Shown piece after piece: positions 51,290-59,285 of a DNA stretch of 64,000 nt. This stretch comes from Amycolatopsis thermophila (GTDB lineage: Bacteria; Actinomycetota; Actinomycetes; Mycobacteriales; Pseudonocardiaceae): the NCBI RefSeq assembly GCF_030814215.1, contig NZ_JAUSUT010000001.1, positions 7,192,001 through 7,256,000 on the forward strand, given 5' to 3'. A program made the position numbers and the translations under genes. Position 1 is the first letter of the stretch. The number at the start of each line of letters is the position of its first letter. The notes under the pieces are model-generated. The model made no database searches. It had not been told where the DNA came from and saw only the letters and a list, made by a program, of their open reading frames with translations.

Positions 51290-51319
51290 ACATTAGGATC
51301 GCACTTCCCGGCCGAGCAA
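51290..51319 (-). promoter_or_regulatory. promoter of the P450 operon
   Basis: Minus-strand -35 TTGCTC (51314-51319), 18-base spacer, -10 TAATGT (51290-51295). Transcription would begin about 4 bases before GTG 51279. The divergent regulator gene lies 77 bases to the right, so its product could bind here. Confidence 0.5.
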
Positions 51320-51395
51320 CCAGCTACTAGCGTCTATCGAGGTCGGAAACGAGAATCGATGCAATGACCTTGCCACCGAATGCACCGGAGGACGG

Positions 51396-52097
51396 ATGCG
51401 CCGAGCCCGGATGACCTACGACGAGCGCCGGGACGTGGCCGCGGGGCTGGCCGCCGGGCTCAGCTACGCGGAGATCGCCCGCAGGCTCGGCCGGCCCAAA
51501 TCGACCGTCATCCGGGAGGTGGCGCGCAACGGCGGGGCCCACGCGTACCGGGCCCACCAGGCCCAGCAGGCGGCCGCGTGGCGGGCCCGCCGCCGCAGGC
51601 CCGCTCCGGTGCCCGTCGCCAACGACGTCGAGGGCGGCGACCCGCACGAGTTCGAGGAGTCCTTCGCCGCCATGATGGTGCGGACCGGGGTCCCGGCGAT
51701 GATGGCGAAGGTCCTCGTCTGCCTGTTCACCAGCGACTCCGGCCTCACCGCGGCCGAACTGGTGGCCCGGCTGCGGGTCAGTCCCGCGTCCGTGTCCAAG
51801 GCCGTCGGCTGGCTCGAGCAGCGCGGTCTCGCCGGGCGTGAACGCGACGGCCGGCGCGACCGGTACGTCCTCGACGACGACGTCTGGTACCGGGCCTGGA
51901 TGGTCAGCGTCCGGTCGATGACGCTGTGGGCCGACCACGCCCGGCGGGGCGCCGAACTGTACGGGACCGGCACCCCGGCCGGTGCCCGGCTGCGCGACAC
52001 CGGTGAGTTCTTCGCCCACCTCGGCGAGGACATGGCCCAGGCGGCCGAGCACTGGCGGCGAACCCTCGCCGGCCGTGGTGCGAAACCTTCCGTATGA
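51396..52097 (+). CDS. MarR/GbsR-type regulator with extra N-terminal helix-turn-helix
   Basis: 233 residues. The first 55 residues (MTYDERRDVAAGLAAGLSYA, then EIARRLGRPKSTVIREVARNGG) form an HTH_38-type domain like the N-terminus of IS30 transposases. After a basic linker, a MarR/GbsR winged helix follows (LTAAELVARLRVSPASVSKAV, then LEQRGLAGRERDGRRDRY). Two DNA-binding units in one chain would recognise a composite site. GGAGG precedes ATG 51396. Its divergence from the P450 operon suggests it controls that operon (inference). Confidence 0.85.
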   Translation: MRRARMTYDERRDVAAGLAAGLSYAEIARRLGRPKSTVIREVARNGGAHAYRAHQAQQAAAWRARRRRPAPVPVANDVEGGDPHEFEESFAAMMVRTGVPAMMAKVLVCLFTSDSGLTAAELVARLRVSPASVSKAVGWLEQRGLAGRERDGRRDRYVLDDDVWYRAWMVSVRSMTLWADHARRGAELYGTGTPAGARLRDTGEFFAHLGEDMAQAAEHWRRTLAGRGAKPSV

Positions 52098-52139
52098 CCG
52101 GTTGGCACCCTATGGTGTGATCATCGCAAAGGAGCGGTG

Positions 52140-54209
52140 ATGACCAAGGCCGTCACGGGCGACGAGGTCGACGACATCGTCGCCGAGCACGACGAAGAGC
52201 GCCCCGCGCGGCGGTTGTCGCGCGGCCCCGACCTGCTGGTGTACCTGGTCGCGCTGGCCGTGGCCCTGCTCGTGCTCAAACAGGTGTTCTTCCCCTACGC
52301 CAAGGGCAACCAGTTCTACCTGGTGATCTTCCTCGGCAGCACGCTGCCGCTGGTGTTCCTCTGCTACCGCCCGCTGGCGCGGTCCACCCGGGTGCCGGAC
52401 AACCCGTGGCTGCTGGACTGGGCGCTGGCCGTGGTGTCCCTGGTCGTGGGCCTGTACCCGGTGCTCTTCGGCTACGACGACTTCCTCGACCGGCAGGGCC
52501 AGCTGTCCACGCTGGACATCGTCGCCGGCGCACTGCTGCTGGTGCTCGTGCTGGAGGCGACCCGGCGCACCACGGGCTGGGTCCTGCCGATCGTGTGCCT
52601 GCTGTTCCTGGCCTACGCCTACTACGGCGGCTACCTGCCGCCGACCTGGGGCATCGCGCACGCCGGCGTGGACTTCAGCCAGATCGTCAACGCCCTGTTC
52701 AACGACGCGAGCGGATTCTTCGGCACCCCGCTCGACGTGGCCGCCAGCTACATCGTGCTGTTCACCATCTACGGCGCGGTGCTGGACGCCTCCGGGGCCG
52801 GCAGGTTCTTCGTCGACATCTCCTTCGCCGCGTTCCGCCGCTCGCGCACGGCGCCGGGCCGCACGACGGTGCTGTCCGGGTTCCTGCTGGGCACGGTGTC
52901 CGGGTCGGGCACCGCGACCGCGGTCAGCCTGGGCTCGATCACCTGGCCGATCCTCAAGCGGGCCGGCTACCCGCGGGAGAACGCCGGCGGGCTGCTCGCC
53001 GCGTCCGGGATCGGGGCGATCCTGTCGCCGCCGACGCTGGGTGCGGCGGCGTTCATCATCGCCGAGTACCTGCAGACCTCCTACCTGACCGTGCTGATCT
53101 GGGCGACGGTCCCGACCCTGCTGTACTACCTGGGCATCGTGTTCGCGATGGAGGCCGACGCGCGGCGGTTCCGGGCCAAACCGGTCGACGTCGAGCGCGG
53201 CGACCCGTGGCGCCTGTTGCTGCGCGGTGGCTACCACTTCCTGTCGCTGGCGATCATCGTGGTGTTCCTGGCACTGGACATCCCGCCGTTCGCGGCCGTC
53301 GTCTACGCGACCGGGGTGGCGGCCCTGTTCGCGCTGATCGCGCGGCGGCGGGACCTGCGCGGCTGGGCGCTGGACATGGTGAACGCGCTGTCGCGGGGCG
53401 TGCGGGGCGCGCTGCCGGTGATCGCGGTGTGCGCCGCGGCCGGGGTGATCACGTCGACGATCACGAAGACCGGGCTGGGCCTGGAGCTCGCCGACGCGCT
53501 GGTCGACCTGGCGCGGGCGATCACCGACAACGCGACCGTCGTGCTGGTGCTCACGGTGCTGCTGTCCGCGATCGCGGTCGGGGTGCTGGGCCTGGCGGTG
53601 CCGGTGACGGCGTCGTTCATCATCGCGTGGGTCGTGATCGCGCCCGCGCTGGAGGCGCTCGGTGTGGCGCCGGCCGAGCGCGCGATGTTCATCTTCTACT
53701 ACGCGGTGTTGTCCGAGGTGACGCCGCCGACCGCGCTGGCCGCCGTCGCGTCCGCGGCGATCACCGGCGGGCGGGTCATGGCGACGATGTGGCAGTGCTG
53801 GAAGTACACGCTGCCGGCGTTCCTGGTGCCCATCGCGTTCGTGCTCACCGACAACGGCTCGGCGCTGCTGTTCCAGCGGGACGCGGTGACCGTGGTGTGG
53901 GTGCTGGCCGTGTCCGCGCTCGCCGTGGCCGCGCTGGGCGTGGTCACGGGTGGCTGGCTGTTCGGCCCGGTGCACCCGGTGGTGCGGGTGCTGTGCGTGC
54001 CGGCCGCGGTGTGCCTGCTCTACCTGGAGCCGGTGCCGATCGTGGCCGGTCTGGCCTGTTGCGTGGCCGCGGCGGCCGCGCACCTGGTGATGCGAAGGAG
54101 GCGGCATGAAACGACTGCTGGCGACACTGGCGGCGGTGACCCTGATCGCGACGGGCTGCGGCGGGAAACAAGCGAACCAGCCGGCGGGGGGCGGGAGCCA
54201 GGCGTGTGA
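52140..54209 (+). CDS. TRAP transporter fused permease (DctQ-DctM fusion)
   Basis: 689 residues with roughly 18 membrane helices, the length of fused 4TM/12TM TRAP permeases that pair with TAXI-type binding proteins. Signature segments: GSGTATAVSLGSITWPILKRAGY, AASGIGAILSPPTLGAAAFIIAEYL, and a late PPTALAAVASAAITGG. It would import an organic acid using an ion gradient. ATG 52140 with AAGGAG at 52129-52134 and a TATGGT -10 at 52111. Its 3' end runs 104 bases into the binding-protein gene in another frame; the hydrophilic tail after the last helix is probably extension caused by a lost stop. Confidence 0.9.
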   Translation: MTKAVTGDEVDDIVAEHDEERPARRLSRGPDLLVYLVALAVALLVLKQVFFPYAKGNQFYLVIFLGSTLPLVFLCYRPLARSTRVPDNPWLLDWALAVVSLVVGLYPVLFGYDDFLDRQGQLSTLDIVAGALLLVLVLEATRRTTGWVLPIVCLLFLAYAYYGGYLPPTWGIAHAGVDFSQIVNALFNDASGFFGTPLDVAASYIVLFTIYGAVLDASGAGRFFVDISFAAFRRSRTAPGRTTVLSGFLLGTVSGSGTATAVSLGSITWPILKRAGYPRENAGGLLAASGIGAILSPPTLGAAAFIIAEYLQTSYLTVLIWATVPTLLYYLGIVFAMEADARRFRAKPVDVERGDPWRLLLRGGYHFLSLAIIVVFLALDIPPFAAVVYATGVAALFALIARRRDLRGWALDMVNALSRGVRGALPVIAVCAAAGVITSTITKTGLGLELADALVDLARAITDNATVVLVLTVLLSAIAVGVLGLAVPVTASFIIAWVVIAPALEALGVAPAERAMFIFYYAVLSEVTPPTALAAVASAAITGGRVMATMWQCWKYTLPAFLVPIAFVLTDNGSALLFQRDAVTVVWVLAVSALAVAALGVVTGGWLFGPVHPVVRVLCVPAAVCLLYLEPVPIVAGLACCVAAAAAHLVMRRRRHETTAGDTGGGDPDRDGLRRETSEPAGGGREPGV

Positions 54210-55083
54210 AGCCGGCAGCGGGCGGCTGACCATCGCGACCGGCAACAGCGGCGGCGTCTACTACGTGCTCGGCGGTGGCCTCGCGCAGCTGATCAGCAAG
54301 AACACCGGCCTGAAGGCGACCGCGGCGGAGACCGGCGCGTCGGTGCAGAACATCCAGCAGCTGGTCGGCGGCACCTACGACATCGCGTTCTCCCTGGCCG
54401 ACACCGCCGCCGACGCGGTGCAGGGCAAGGGCAGTTTCGAGGGCAAGCCGCAGAAGGTTCAGGCACTGGCCCGGATCTACCCGAACTCCACGCAGGTCCT
54501 GGTGCGCACCGACTCGGGCATCAACAGCGTCGCCGACATGCGGGGCAAGCGGATCTCGACCGGGTCGCCGAAGTCCGGCACCGAGGTGATCGCGAACCGG
54601 CTGCTGCAGGCGGCGGGGCTGAACCCGGACACCGACGTGCAGGCGCAGCGGCTCGACCTGGCCAAGACCGCGGACGGCATCAAGAGCGGCACGATCGACG
54701 GCCTGGTGTGGTCCGGTGGCCTGCCGACCGCGCAGATCACCGACATCACCACGACGATGAAGGGGCAGGTGAAGTTCATCGACATCACCCCGCAGCTGCC
54801 GGCGCTCCAGCAGATCAACAGCGTCTACGACGGCGGCACCATCCCCGCCGCGACGTACGGGATGCCGGCCGACGTGCCGACCATCGTGGTGCCCAACCTG
54901 CTCCTCGTGCGGGACGACTTCGAGACCGGCAACGCCTGCGCCATCACGAAACTCATCTTCGACAAGAAGGCGGAACTGGAGAGCGTCCACCCGGCGGCGA
55001 AGGACATCACCCGCGAAACGGCGCCCAAGACCGCCCCGGTGCCGCTGAACCCGGGGGCGCAGCAGGCGCTGTCGGCGTCCTGA
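54106..55083 (+). CDS. TAXI-family TRAP transporter substrate-binding lipoprotein
   Basis: 325 residues. A lipoprotein signal (LLATLAAVTLIATGC, lipid Cys19) is followed by a TAXI domain: LTIATGNSGGVYYVLGGGLAQL, ETGASVQNIQQLVGG, DIAFSLADTAADA, and RGKRISTGSPKSGTEV. Members bind glutamate, malate-like acids or related solutes. AAGGAGG at 54094-54100 precedes ATG 54106. It overlaps the permease end by 104 bases, an unusually long overlap, and ends the transport operon. Confidence 0.9.
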   Translation: MKRLLATLAAVTLIATGCGGKQANQPAGGGSQACEAGSGRLTIATGNSGGVYYVLGGGLAQLISKNTGLKATAAETGASVQNIQQLVGGTYDIAFSLADTAADAVQGKGSFEGKPQKVQALARIYPNSTQVLVRTDSGINSVADMRGKRISTGSPKSGTEVIANRLLQAAGLNPDTDVQAQRLDLAKTADGIKSGTIDGLVWSGGLPTAQITDITTTMKGQVKFIDITPQLPALQQINSVYDGGTIPAATYGMPADVPTIVVPNLLLVRDDFETGNACAITKLIFDKKAELESVHPAAKDITRETAPKTAPVPLNPGAQQALSAS

Positions 55084-55124
55084 GGCCGGAAAATCGCCGG
55101 CGTGCGCCGGGTATCTTCGGCGGC

Positions 55125-55322
55125 GTGGGCAGATCGTGCATCGAGTTCGGCGACCAGGACCTGTGGGTCGCGGACGCCCACATCCGGATGTGGCTGTACC
55201 TGATCAACGCCGAGATCGATCGGCTGCCCGCGCCGCCGGCCTGGCTGGCCCGCGCCCGCGAGGACTGGCACCGGGAGGCGGTCGCGGGCGTCCACGGCAT
55301 GATCCTGCCCACGACCGCGTGA
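55125..55322 (+). CDS. small conserved-looking hypothetical protein (65 residues)
   Basis: A compact protein with several Trp and an amphipathic helix (DAHIRMWLYLINAEIDRL, then PPAWLARAREDWHREA). No family recognised. GTG 55125 has no ribosome binding site, but TATCTT (55112-55117) is placed for a leaderless transcript. Its stop overlaps a second small frame (GTGA), indicating a two-gene unit. Confidence 0.55.
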   Translation: MGRSCIEFGDQDLWVADAHIRMWLYLINAEIDRLPAPPAWLARAREDWHREAVAGVHGMILPTTA

Positions 55323-55520
55323 AGCGGCGATTGGAGTCTCACGGGGACGAGCTGCCGCAGGACCTGCCTGGCCCCGCGCCGTGGTTCGCCGTTCGACCAG
55401 ATCGGACGGTTGCTCCGCGGCGAGGTCGAGCCGGACGGGCTGACCTGGGCGCAGTACCGGGAGCTGAAGTGGATCGTGACGAGGGGCGCGCCGAAGCGCC
55501 GCCGCTGGTGGCGCCGGTGA
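55319..55520 (+). pseudogene. small gene frameshifted by a 7-base insertion
   Basis: Begins at GTG 55319 in a GTGA overlap with the previous stop (VKRRLESHGDELPQDLPGPA, then PW) and then goes out of frame. A second frame carries a protein-like end (FDQIGRLLRGEVEPDGLTWA, then QYRELKWIV) up to TGA 55518. Removing TTCGCCG (55385-55391), which looks like a partial duplication of the TTCG next to it, restores a continuous 64-residue protein reading PWFDQIGRLL at the junction. Either a recent mutation or a sequencing error. Confidence 0.5.
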
Positions 55521-55623
55521 AACTTCGCGCATCCCCCTCAGATCATCGACGTCGTCACGCCCCGCCGGAGGAATGCGGTGGCACTCCGGAGGACCGGGTG
55601 ATCCCGCCTGCGCCGGCGGCACC

Positions 55624-55640
55624 ATTACCCCTCGGGTAAT
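55624..55640. promoter_or_regulatory. perfect palindrome ATTACCC-CTC-GGGTAAT
   Basis: Seven-base arms around CTC, 60 bases before the DUF1330 start, in an otherwise empty gap (55521-55699). Shape and position suggest a repressor operator for the DUF1330 gene; no regulator is evident next to it. Confidence 0.5.
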
Positions 55641-55699
55641 CGACGCTGCGCACGTCCGGCCGGAGGATCGGTGACACCACTCCGGAAAGGACACCCACG

Positions 55700-56053
55700 A
55701 TGACCGCCTACGCGCTCGCCCACCTGATGCCCGCCGAACCGCACCCGGACGTCGCCGAGTACCTGGAACGCATCCAGTCCACACTGGACCCGTTCGGCGG
55801 GCGTTTCCTGGTCCACGGGGCGCCCGTCGACGTCCGGGAGGGCAGCTGGCCCGGTCACTTGGTGATCATCGGCTTCCCCACCGGCGCCGACGCCCGCGCC
55901 TGGTACGACTCCCCCGCCTACCGGAAGATCCTGCCGCTGCGCGCGGACCACATCGAGGGTGACCTCGTCATCGTCGACGGCGTCGAGCCCGGTCACGACT
56001 CCGCCGAGATGGGGCGGGCCATGCGCGCCGCGCTTCAGCCCAGCCGCAAGTGA
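55700..56053 (+). CDS. DUF1330 protein
   Basis: 117 residues, a ferredoxin-like dimeric alpha/beta-barrel domain of DUF1330 type: YLERIQSTLDPFGGRFLVHG and HLVIIGFPTGADARAWYDSP, then AYRKILPLR. Biochemical function is unknown in the family. GGAAAGGA precedes ATG 55700. Its last 19 bases overlap the convergent blaB-like gene. Confidence 0.85.
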   Translation: MTAYALAHLMPAEPHPDVAEYLERIQSTLDPFGGRFLVHGAPVDVREGSWPGHLVIIGFPTGADARAWYDSPAYRKILPLRADHIEGDLVIVDGVEPGHDSAEMGRAMRAALQPSRK

Positions 56054-56937
56054 TCCCGCAGCCGCCGGGCGACGCGCGCCATCACGGCCTCCGCGCCGGG
56101 CTGGTGCGCCGCCGGCACCCGTGACTCGGTCAGCGCGGCCACCGCGAACACCTGCCCGTCGGCGTGCTCGACCACCCCGATCTCGTGCCGCAGCGTCAGC
56201 AGCGTGCCCGTCTTCGACGACCAGGTCGACGCGTCGGACGTGAAATCCGGGGCGAGCCGCTGGCGCAACACGTTGTGCCGCATCAGTTCCCGCACCCGCC
56301 CGGCGACCGGGGCCGGGATCGCCGAGGGCGTCCACAGCGCCTGCAGCAGATCCGTGAACGCGCGCGCCGACCCGGAACTCGCCCGCGTCACGTCGAGCTG
56401 CGGGATGCGGTGACCGCGCCCGGCGGTTCCCGTCTCCACCGCCAGCGCGTACGCCAGGTGTGCCTCGGCCCGGTCGAACCGCTCGGCCGGTGTCTCCGTC
56501 AGCTCCTGCACGGGGTGCCGCACGGTGATGCCGTCGATGCCGAACCCCTTGAGGATCCGGGCGACCTCGGGCGGCGGCGTCAGCTCGAACAGCGCGTCGG
56601 CGGCCGCGCCGTCGCTGATCGTCAGCGCCAGGTGGACCAGGTCGTCGATCGCGACGCTCGCCGGGTGGCGGAACCGGCTCAGCCCGGTCGGGCCGGCGGT
56701 CTCGATCCGGCCGGGACGGATCTCCCGCTGGGTGGCGCCGTCGAGCTCGCCGAGCCGGATCCGTTCCAGCGTGGCGATCGCGAGCGGAACCTTGACCAGC
56801 GACGCCGACGGCCACTGCGCGTCCGGCTCGATCGCGACCTCGTCACCGGTGCGCAGGTCCCGCACCACGAACGACCCTCGCAGCCCGGCGTCGTCGAGCA
56901 CGTCCCGCATCTCGCGCAGCAGCGCTTCCGTCCTCAT
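56035..56937 (-). CDS. blaB: BlaB-like serine hydrolase-fold regulator
   Basis: 300 residues of the class A beta-lactamase/PBP fold with no signal peptide, so cytoplasmic. The motifs are SLVK (in WPSASLVKVPL near residue 46), SDG instead of SDN (TISDGAAADAL), and KTG (WSSKTGTLL). This set and its place downstream of a LysR gene match BlaB of Streptomyces cacaoi, which has SxxK, SDG and KTG and is needed with the LysR protein BlaA for beta-lactamase induction. It probably senses a muropeptide or beta-lactam rather than hydrolysing it. It overlaps blaA by 4 bases. Confidence 0.8.
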   Translation of the reverse strand: MRTEALLREMRDVLDDAGLRGSFVVRDLRTGDEVAIEPDAQWPSASLVKVPLAIATLERIRLGELDGATQREIRPGRIETAGPTGLSRFRHPASVAIDDLVHLALTISDGAAADALFELTPPPEVARILKGFGIDGITVRHPVQELTETPAERFDRAEAHLAYALAVETGTAGRGHRIPQLDVTRASSGSARAFTDLLQALWTPSAIPAPVAGRVRELMRHNVLRQRLAPDFTSDASTWSSKTGTLLTLRHEIGVVEHADGQVFAVAALTESRVPAAHQPGAEAVMARVARRLRDHLRLG

Positions 56938-57812
56938 CGCTCCCCCTCGCGCGCCCCCAGGCAGTGCCCGATGGACCGCGACAACGGCCGGAGGCGCTCT
57001 CCGTCGTCACTGTAGGTGGCGGCCAGCGCGTAGCCGCGGACGAGGTCGAGCTCGCCGAGCGGACGCCAGTGCAATTCCAGCTCGGCCGCCTGGCTTTCCG
57101 AGCACAGCAACAGGTCGGCGGAGCCGAGCACGTCGGCCACGGCGGCGATCAGCGACTCCGCGGTGGCGACCTGGGAGGGCCGCAGCCCGAGCGAGTCGCG
57201 CAGGTGGAAGAGCCGGTCGCGGATGTGCGGCACGTCGTCCTCCGGCTGCAGCCACACCCGCTGAGCCGGGCCGTCCGAACCCCGGCCCACCCGCAGCGTT
57301 TCCAGGTAGACGGTGTGCGCGGGCGGCGGCAGCGCGGCGGCCACCCCGAGCGGCACGCGCCAGCGGGCCTCGTCGGCGGGCACGGCGGTGAGCGCGACCC
57401 GGACGTCCTGCGTCCGGACCAGGTCGGCGCGCTCCGCGGGCGGCGCGGGCCGGAAGTCGAGGACGAGGTCGTGGTCGCGGGCCTCGGCGTCGAGGTGGGC
57501 GAGGTCCCGCGCCGAGCACCAGTCGGGGACCGCGAACCGCAGCGGGCGGCGGCGGGCGCGCCGGGCGTCGTGCTCGAGCGCGTCGGCCAGCCCGACCAGG
57601 CGTTGCGCCGCCGGCAGGACGTCCCGGCCGAACGGGGTGAGCACCGCGCGCCGGGTCGACCGGTCGAACAGCCGGTCGCCGAGGTGCTGTTCCAGTGCGG
57701 CGATGCGCCGGCTGGCGACCGGCTGCGGGATGCCGGCGGCCGCCGCGCCGAGCGTGAAGCTGCCGCGTTCGCTGACGCTGACGAAGGCCCGGCAGGCACC
57801 GACGAGATCCAC
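56934..57812 (-). CDS. blaA: LysR-family regulator BlaA-like (AmpR type)
   Basis: 292 residues. N-terminal LysR winged helix (SFTLGAAAAGIPQPVASRRI, then AALEQHLGDRLFDRS) and a co-inducer domain with short effector strands. GTG 57812 is chosen because VDLVGACRAF is the usual LysR start, a TAAGAT -10 (57820-57825) fits leaderless initiation, and a longer frame would overlie the operator. Divergent from the beta-lactamase gene and coupled to the blaB-like gene, as in Streptomyces cacaoi, so it likely activates the beta-lactamase and represses itself. Confidence 0.85.
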   Translation of the reverse strand: MDLVGACRAFVSVSERGSFTLGAAAAGIPQPVASRRIAALEQHLGDRLFDRSTRRAVLTPFGRDVLPAAQRLVGLADALEHDARRARRRPLRFAVPDWCSARDLAHLDAEARDHDLVLDFRPAPPAERADLVRTQDVRVALTAVPADEARWRVPLGVAAALPPPAHTVYLETLRVGRGSDGPAQRVWLQPEDDVPHIRDRLFHLRDSLGLRPSQVATAESLIAAVADVLGSADLLLCSESQAAELELHWRPLGELDLVRGYALAATYSDDGERLRPLSRSIGHCLGAREGER

Positions 57813-57824
57813 GCGCCCGATCTT

Positions 57825-57839
57825 ATGCCGAGATCGCAT
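57825..57839. promoter_or_regulatory. LysR T-N11-A operator (ATGC-N7-GCAT)
   Basis: Palindrome ATGCCGAGATCGCAT with the T-N11-A core, overlapping the -10 of the leftward LysR gene and about 56-70 bases upstream of the rightward beta-lactamase start, the expected position for activation of the target and autorepression. Confidence 0.65.
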
Positions 57840-57894
57840 GAAAGCCTTCACTTCGGTCTTCGACGGCATCGAGAACGCGCGGAAAGCTGACCGC

Positions 57895-58773
57895 ATGATT
57901 GTTCGCTCTCTTCAGGCCCTGACCGCGGTTCTCGCGTTCGGGCTGGTCGCCGCCTGTGCGGCCGAAACCTCCCCGCCCCCGCCCGCCACCTCCGTGTCCG
58001 TGGCGGCGCCGCGGGTGGACTTCGCCGACCTCGAGGCGAAGTACGACGCCCGGCTGGGCCTCTACGCGCTGGACACCGGCACCGGCCGGGAGATCGGGTT
58101 CCGCGCCGACGAGCGGTTCGCCTACTGCTCGACGATCAAGGTGCCGCTGGTCGGCGCACTGCTGCGGCGCGGCGACGACCTGAACGAAGTGCTGACCTAC
58201 TCGGGCGCGGACGTCGTCGACAACTCCCCCTACACGAAGGACCGCACGAGCGTGACGCTGCGCGAGGCCGTCGAGTCCGCGCTGACGCAGAGCGACAACA
58301 CGGCGGCGAACCTGATGTACCGGGAGCTGGGTGGGCCGTCGGCGCTGGGCGCCGTGCTGCGCGAGATCGGTGACACCACGACGCACGCGGACCGGACCGA
58401 GACCGACCTCAACACCGCGGTGCCCGGCGACATCCGCGACACCACCACCCCGCGTGCGATGGCGGCCACGCTGCGGACCCTGGTTCTCGGCGACGCGCTG
58501 CCGGCGGACAAGCGCGACCTGCTGGCCGGCATCATGCGCGGCAACACGACCGGGAACGCGACGATCCGCGCCGGCGTGCCGTCCGGCTGGTCCGTGGCCG
58601 ACAAGACGGGCTCGGGCTCGTACGGGACCCGCAACGACATCGCGGTCGTCTGGCCGCCGTCGGGCGCGCCGATCGTCATCGCCGTGCTGACCAGCCGCGC
58701 GACCGAGGACGCCGGGCCCCAGAACCCCCTGCTCGCGGAGGCGACGGCACGGGCGGTCGGCGCGTTGCGCTAG
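57895..58773 (+). CDS. class A beta-lactamase (lipoprotein)
   Basis: 292 residues. Signal peptide with lipobox (LAFGLVAACA), then all class A motifs: S70-x-x-K in YCSTIKV, SDN130 in QSDNTAAN, E166 in RTETDLNTA, and KTG in ADKTGSGSYG. It hydrolyses the beta-lactam ring outside the membrane. A Cys precedes the active Ser, but there is no partner Cys after KTG, so the disulphide of KPC-type carbapenemases is not expected. GGAAAG precedes ATG 57895. Divergent LysR and BlaB-like genes make this an inducible resistance unit. Its TAG stop is shared as CTAG with the convergent gene. Confidence 0.95.
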   Translation: MIVRSLQALTAVLAFGLVAACAAETSPPPPATSVSVAAPRVDFADLEAKYDARLGLYALDTGTGREIGFRADERFAYCSTIKVPLVGALLRRGDDLNEVLTYSGADVVDNSPYTKDRTSVTLREAVESALTQSDNTAANLMYRELGGPSALGAVLREIGDTTTHADRTETDLNTAVPGDIRDTTTPRAMAATLRTLVLGDALPADKRDLLAGIMRGNTTGNATIRAGVPSGWSVADKTGSGSYGTRNDIAVVWPPSGAPIVIAVLTSRATEDAGPQNPLLAEATARAVGALR

Positions 58774-59195
58774 TCGTCGAGGACGGCACGCGCCCAGGCG
58801 GCGACGCGATCGGCGAACCCGGCGGCGGGGAACGTCCCGTCCTGGGCGACGTCGGCGATGGTGACCGAGTAGGTCGTCCGGGCGGGAGCCGGGGCGCCGC
58901 CGGGGATGGCGGCGCCCCGGTTCCGGTGGTTGTTGGCGCGGCGGCGCCGTTCGGTGAGCGACGAAACCGCGTCGAGGCCGCCGTCGAGATAGGCGTGCAG
59001 GACGGCCTGCAACGGGTGCGCGGCGGCGGGCGTGCGGCGGGGGTGCTGCAGCAGGAAGCACGCGACGGTCACCGCGTGCAGCGGGCCCCACGGCGGGCGC
59101 CTGGAGTGGTCCAGCGCCAGGACGACGTCGAACAGCTCCGCGCAGGAATGGGGCTGTGCGGGCGCCCCGCACTCGGCGCAACGTGTCACCGGCAT
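58770..59195 (-). CDS. DUF5946 protein with Cys-rich N-terminus
   Basis: 141 residues. The start MPVTRCAECGAPAQPHSCAELF carries a probable metal site (CxxC...HxC), followed by VVLALDHSRRPPWGPLHAVTVACFLLQHP, marks of the DUF5946 family, whose function is unknown. ATG 59195 has no ribosome binding site close by; TACCGT (59202-59207) begins exactly 12 bases before it, a leaderless promoter. The stop codon lies in the same CTAG as that of the beta-lactamase gene, so the two genes overlap by 4 bases tail to tail. Confidence 0.82.
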   Translation of the reverse strand: MPVTRCAECGAPAQPHSCAELFDVVLALDHSRRPPWGPLHAVTVACFLLQHPRRTPAAAHPLQAVLHAYLDGGLDAVSSLTERRRRANNHRNRGAAIPGGAPAPARTTYSVTIADVAQDGTFPAAGFADRVAAWARAVLDD

Positions 59196-59285
59196 ACCGG
59201 CACGGTAGAACCTCCAGCGACGGGAGTGTCGAGTCCGGCCCGTGCCGTTCGTCCTCGGGGTGTTGTCCGAGGAAGGAGTTCGGTC

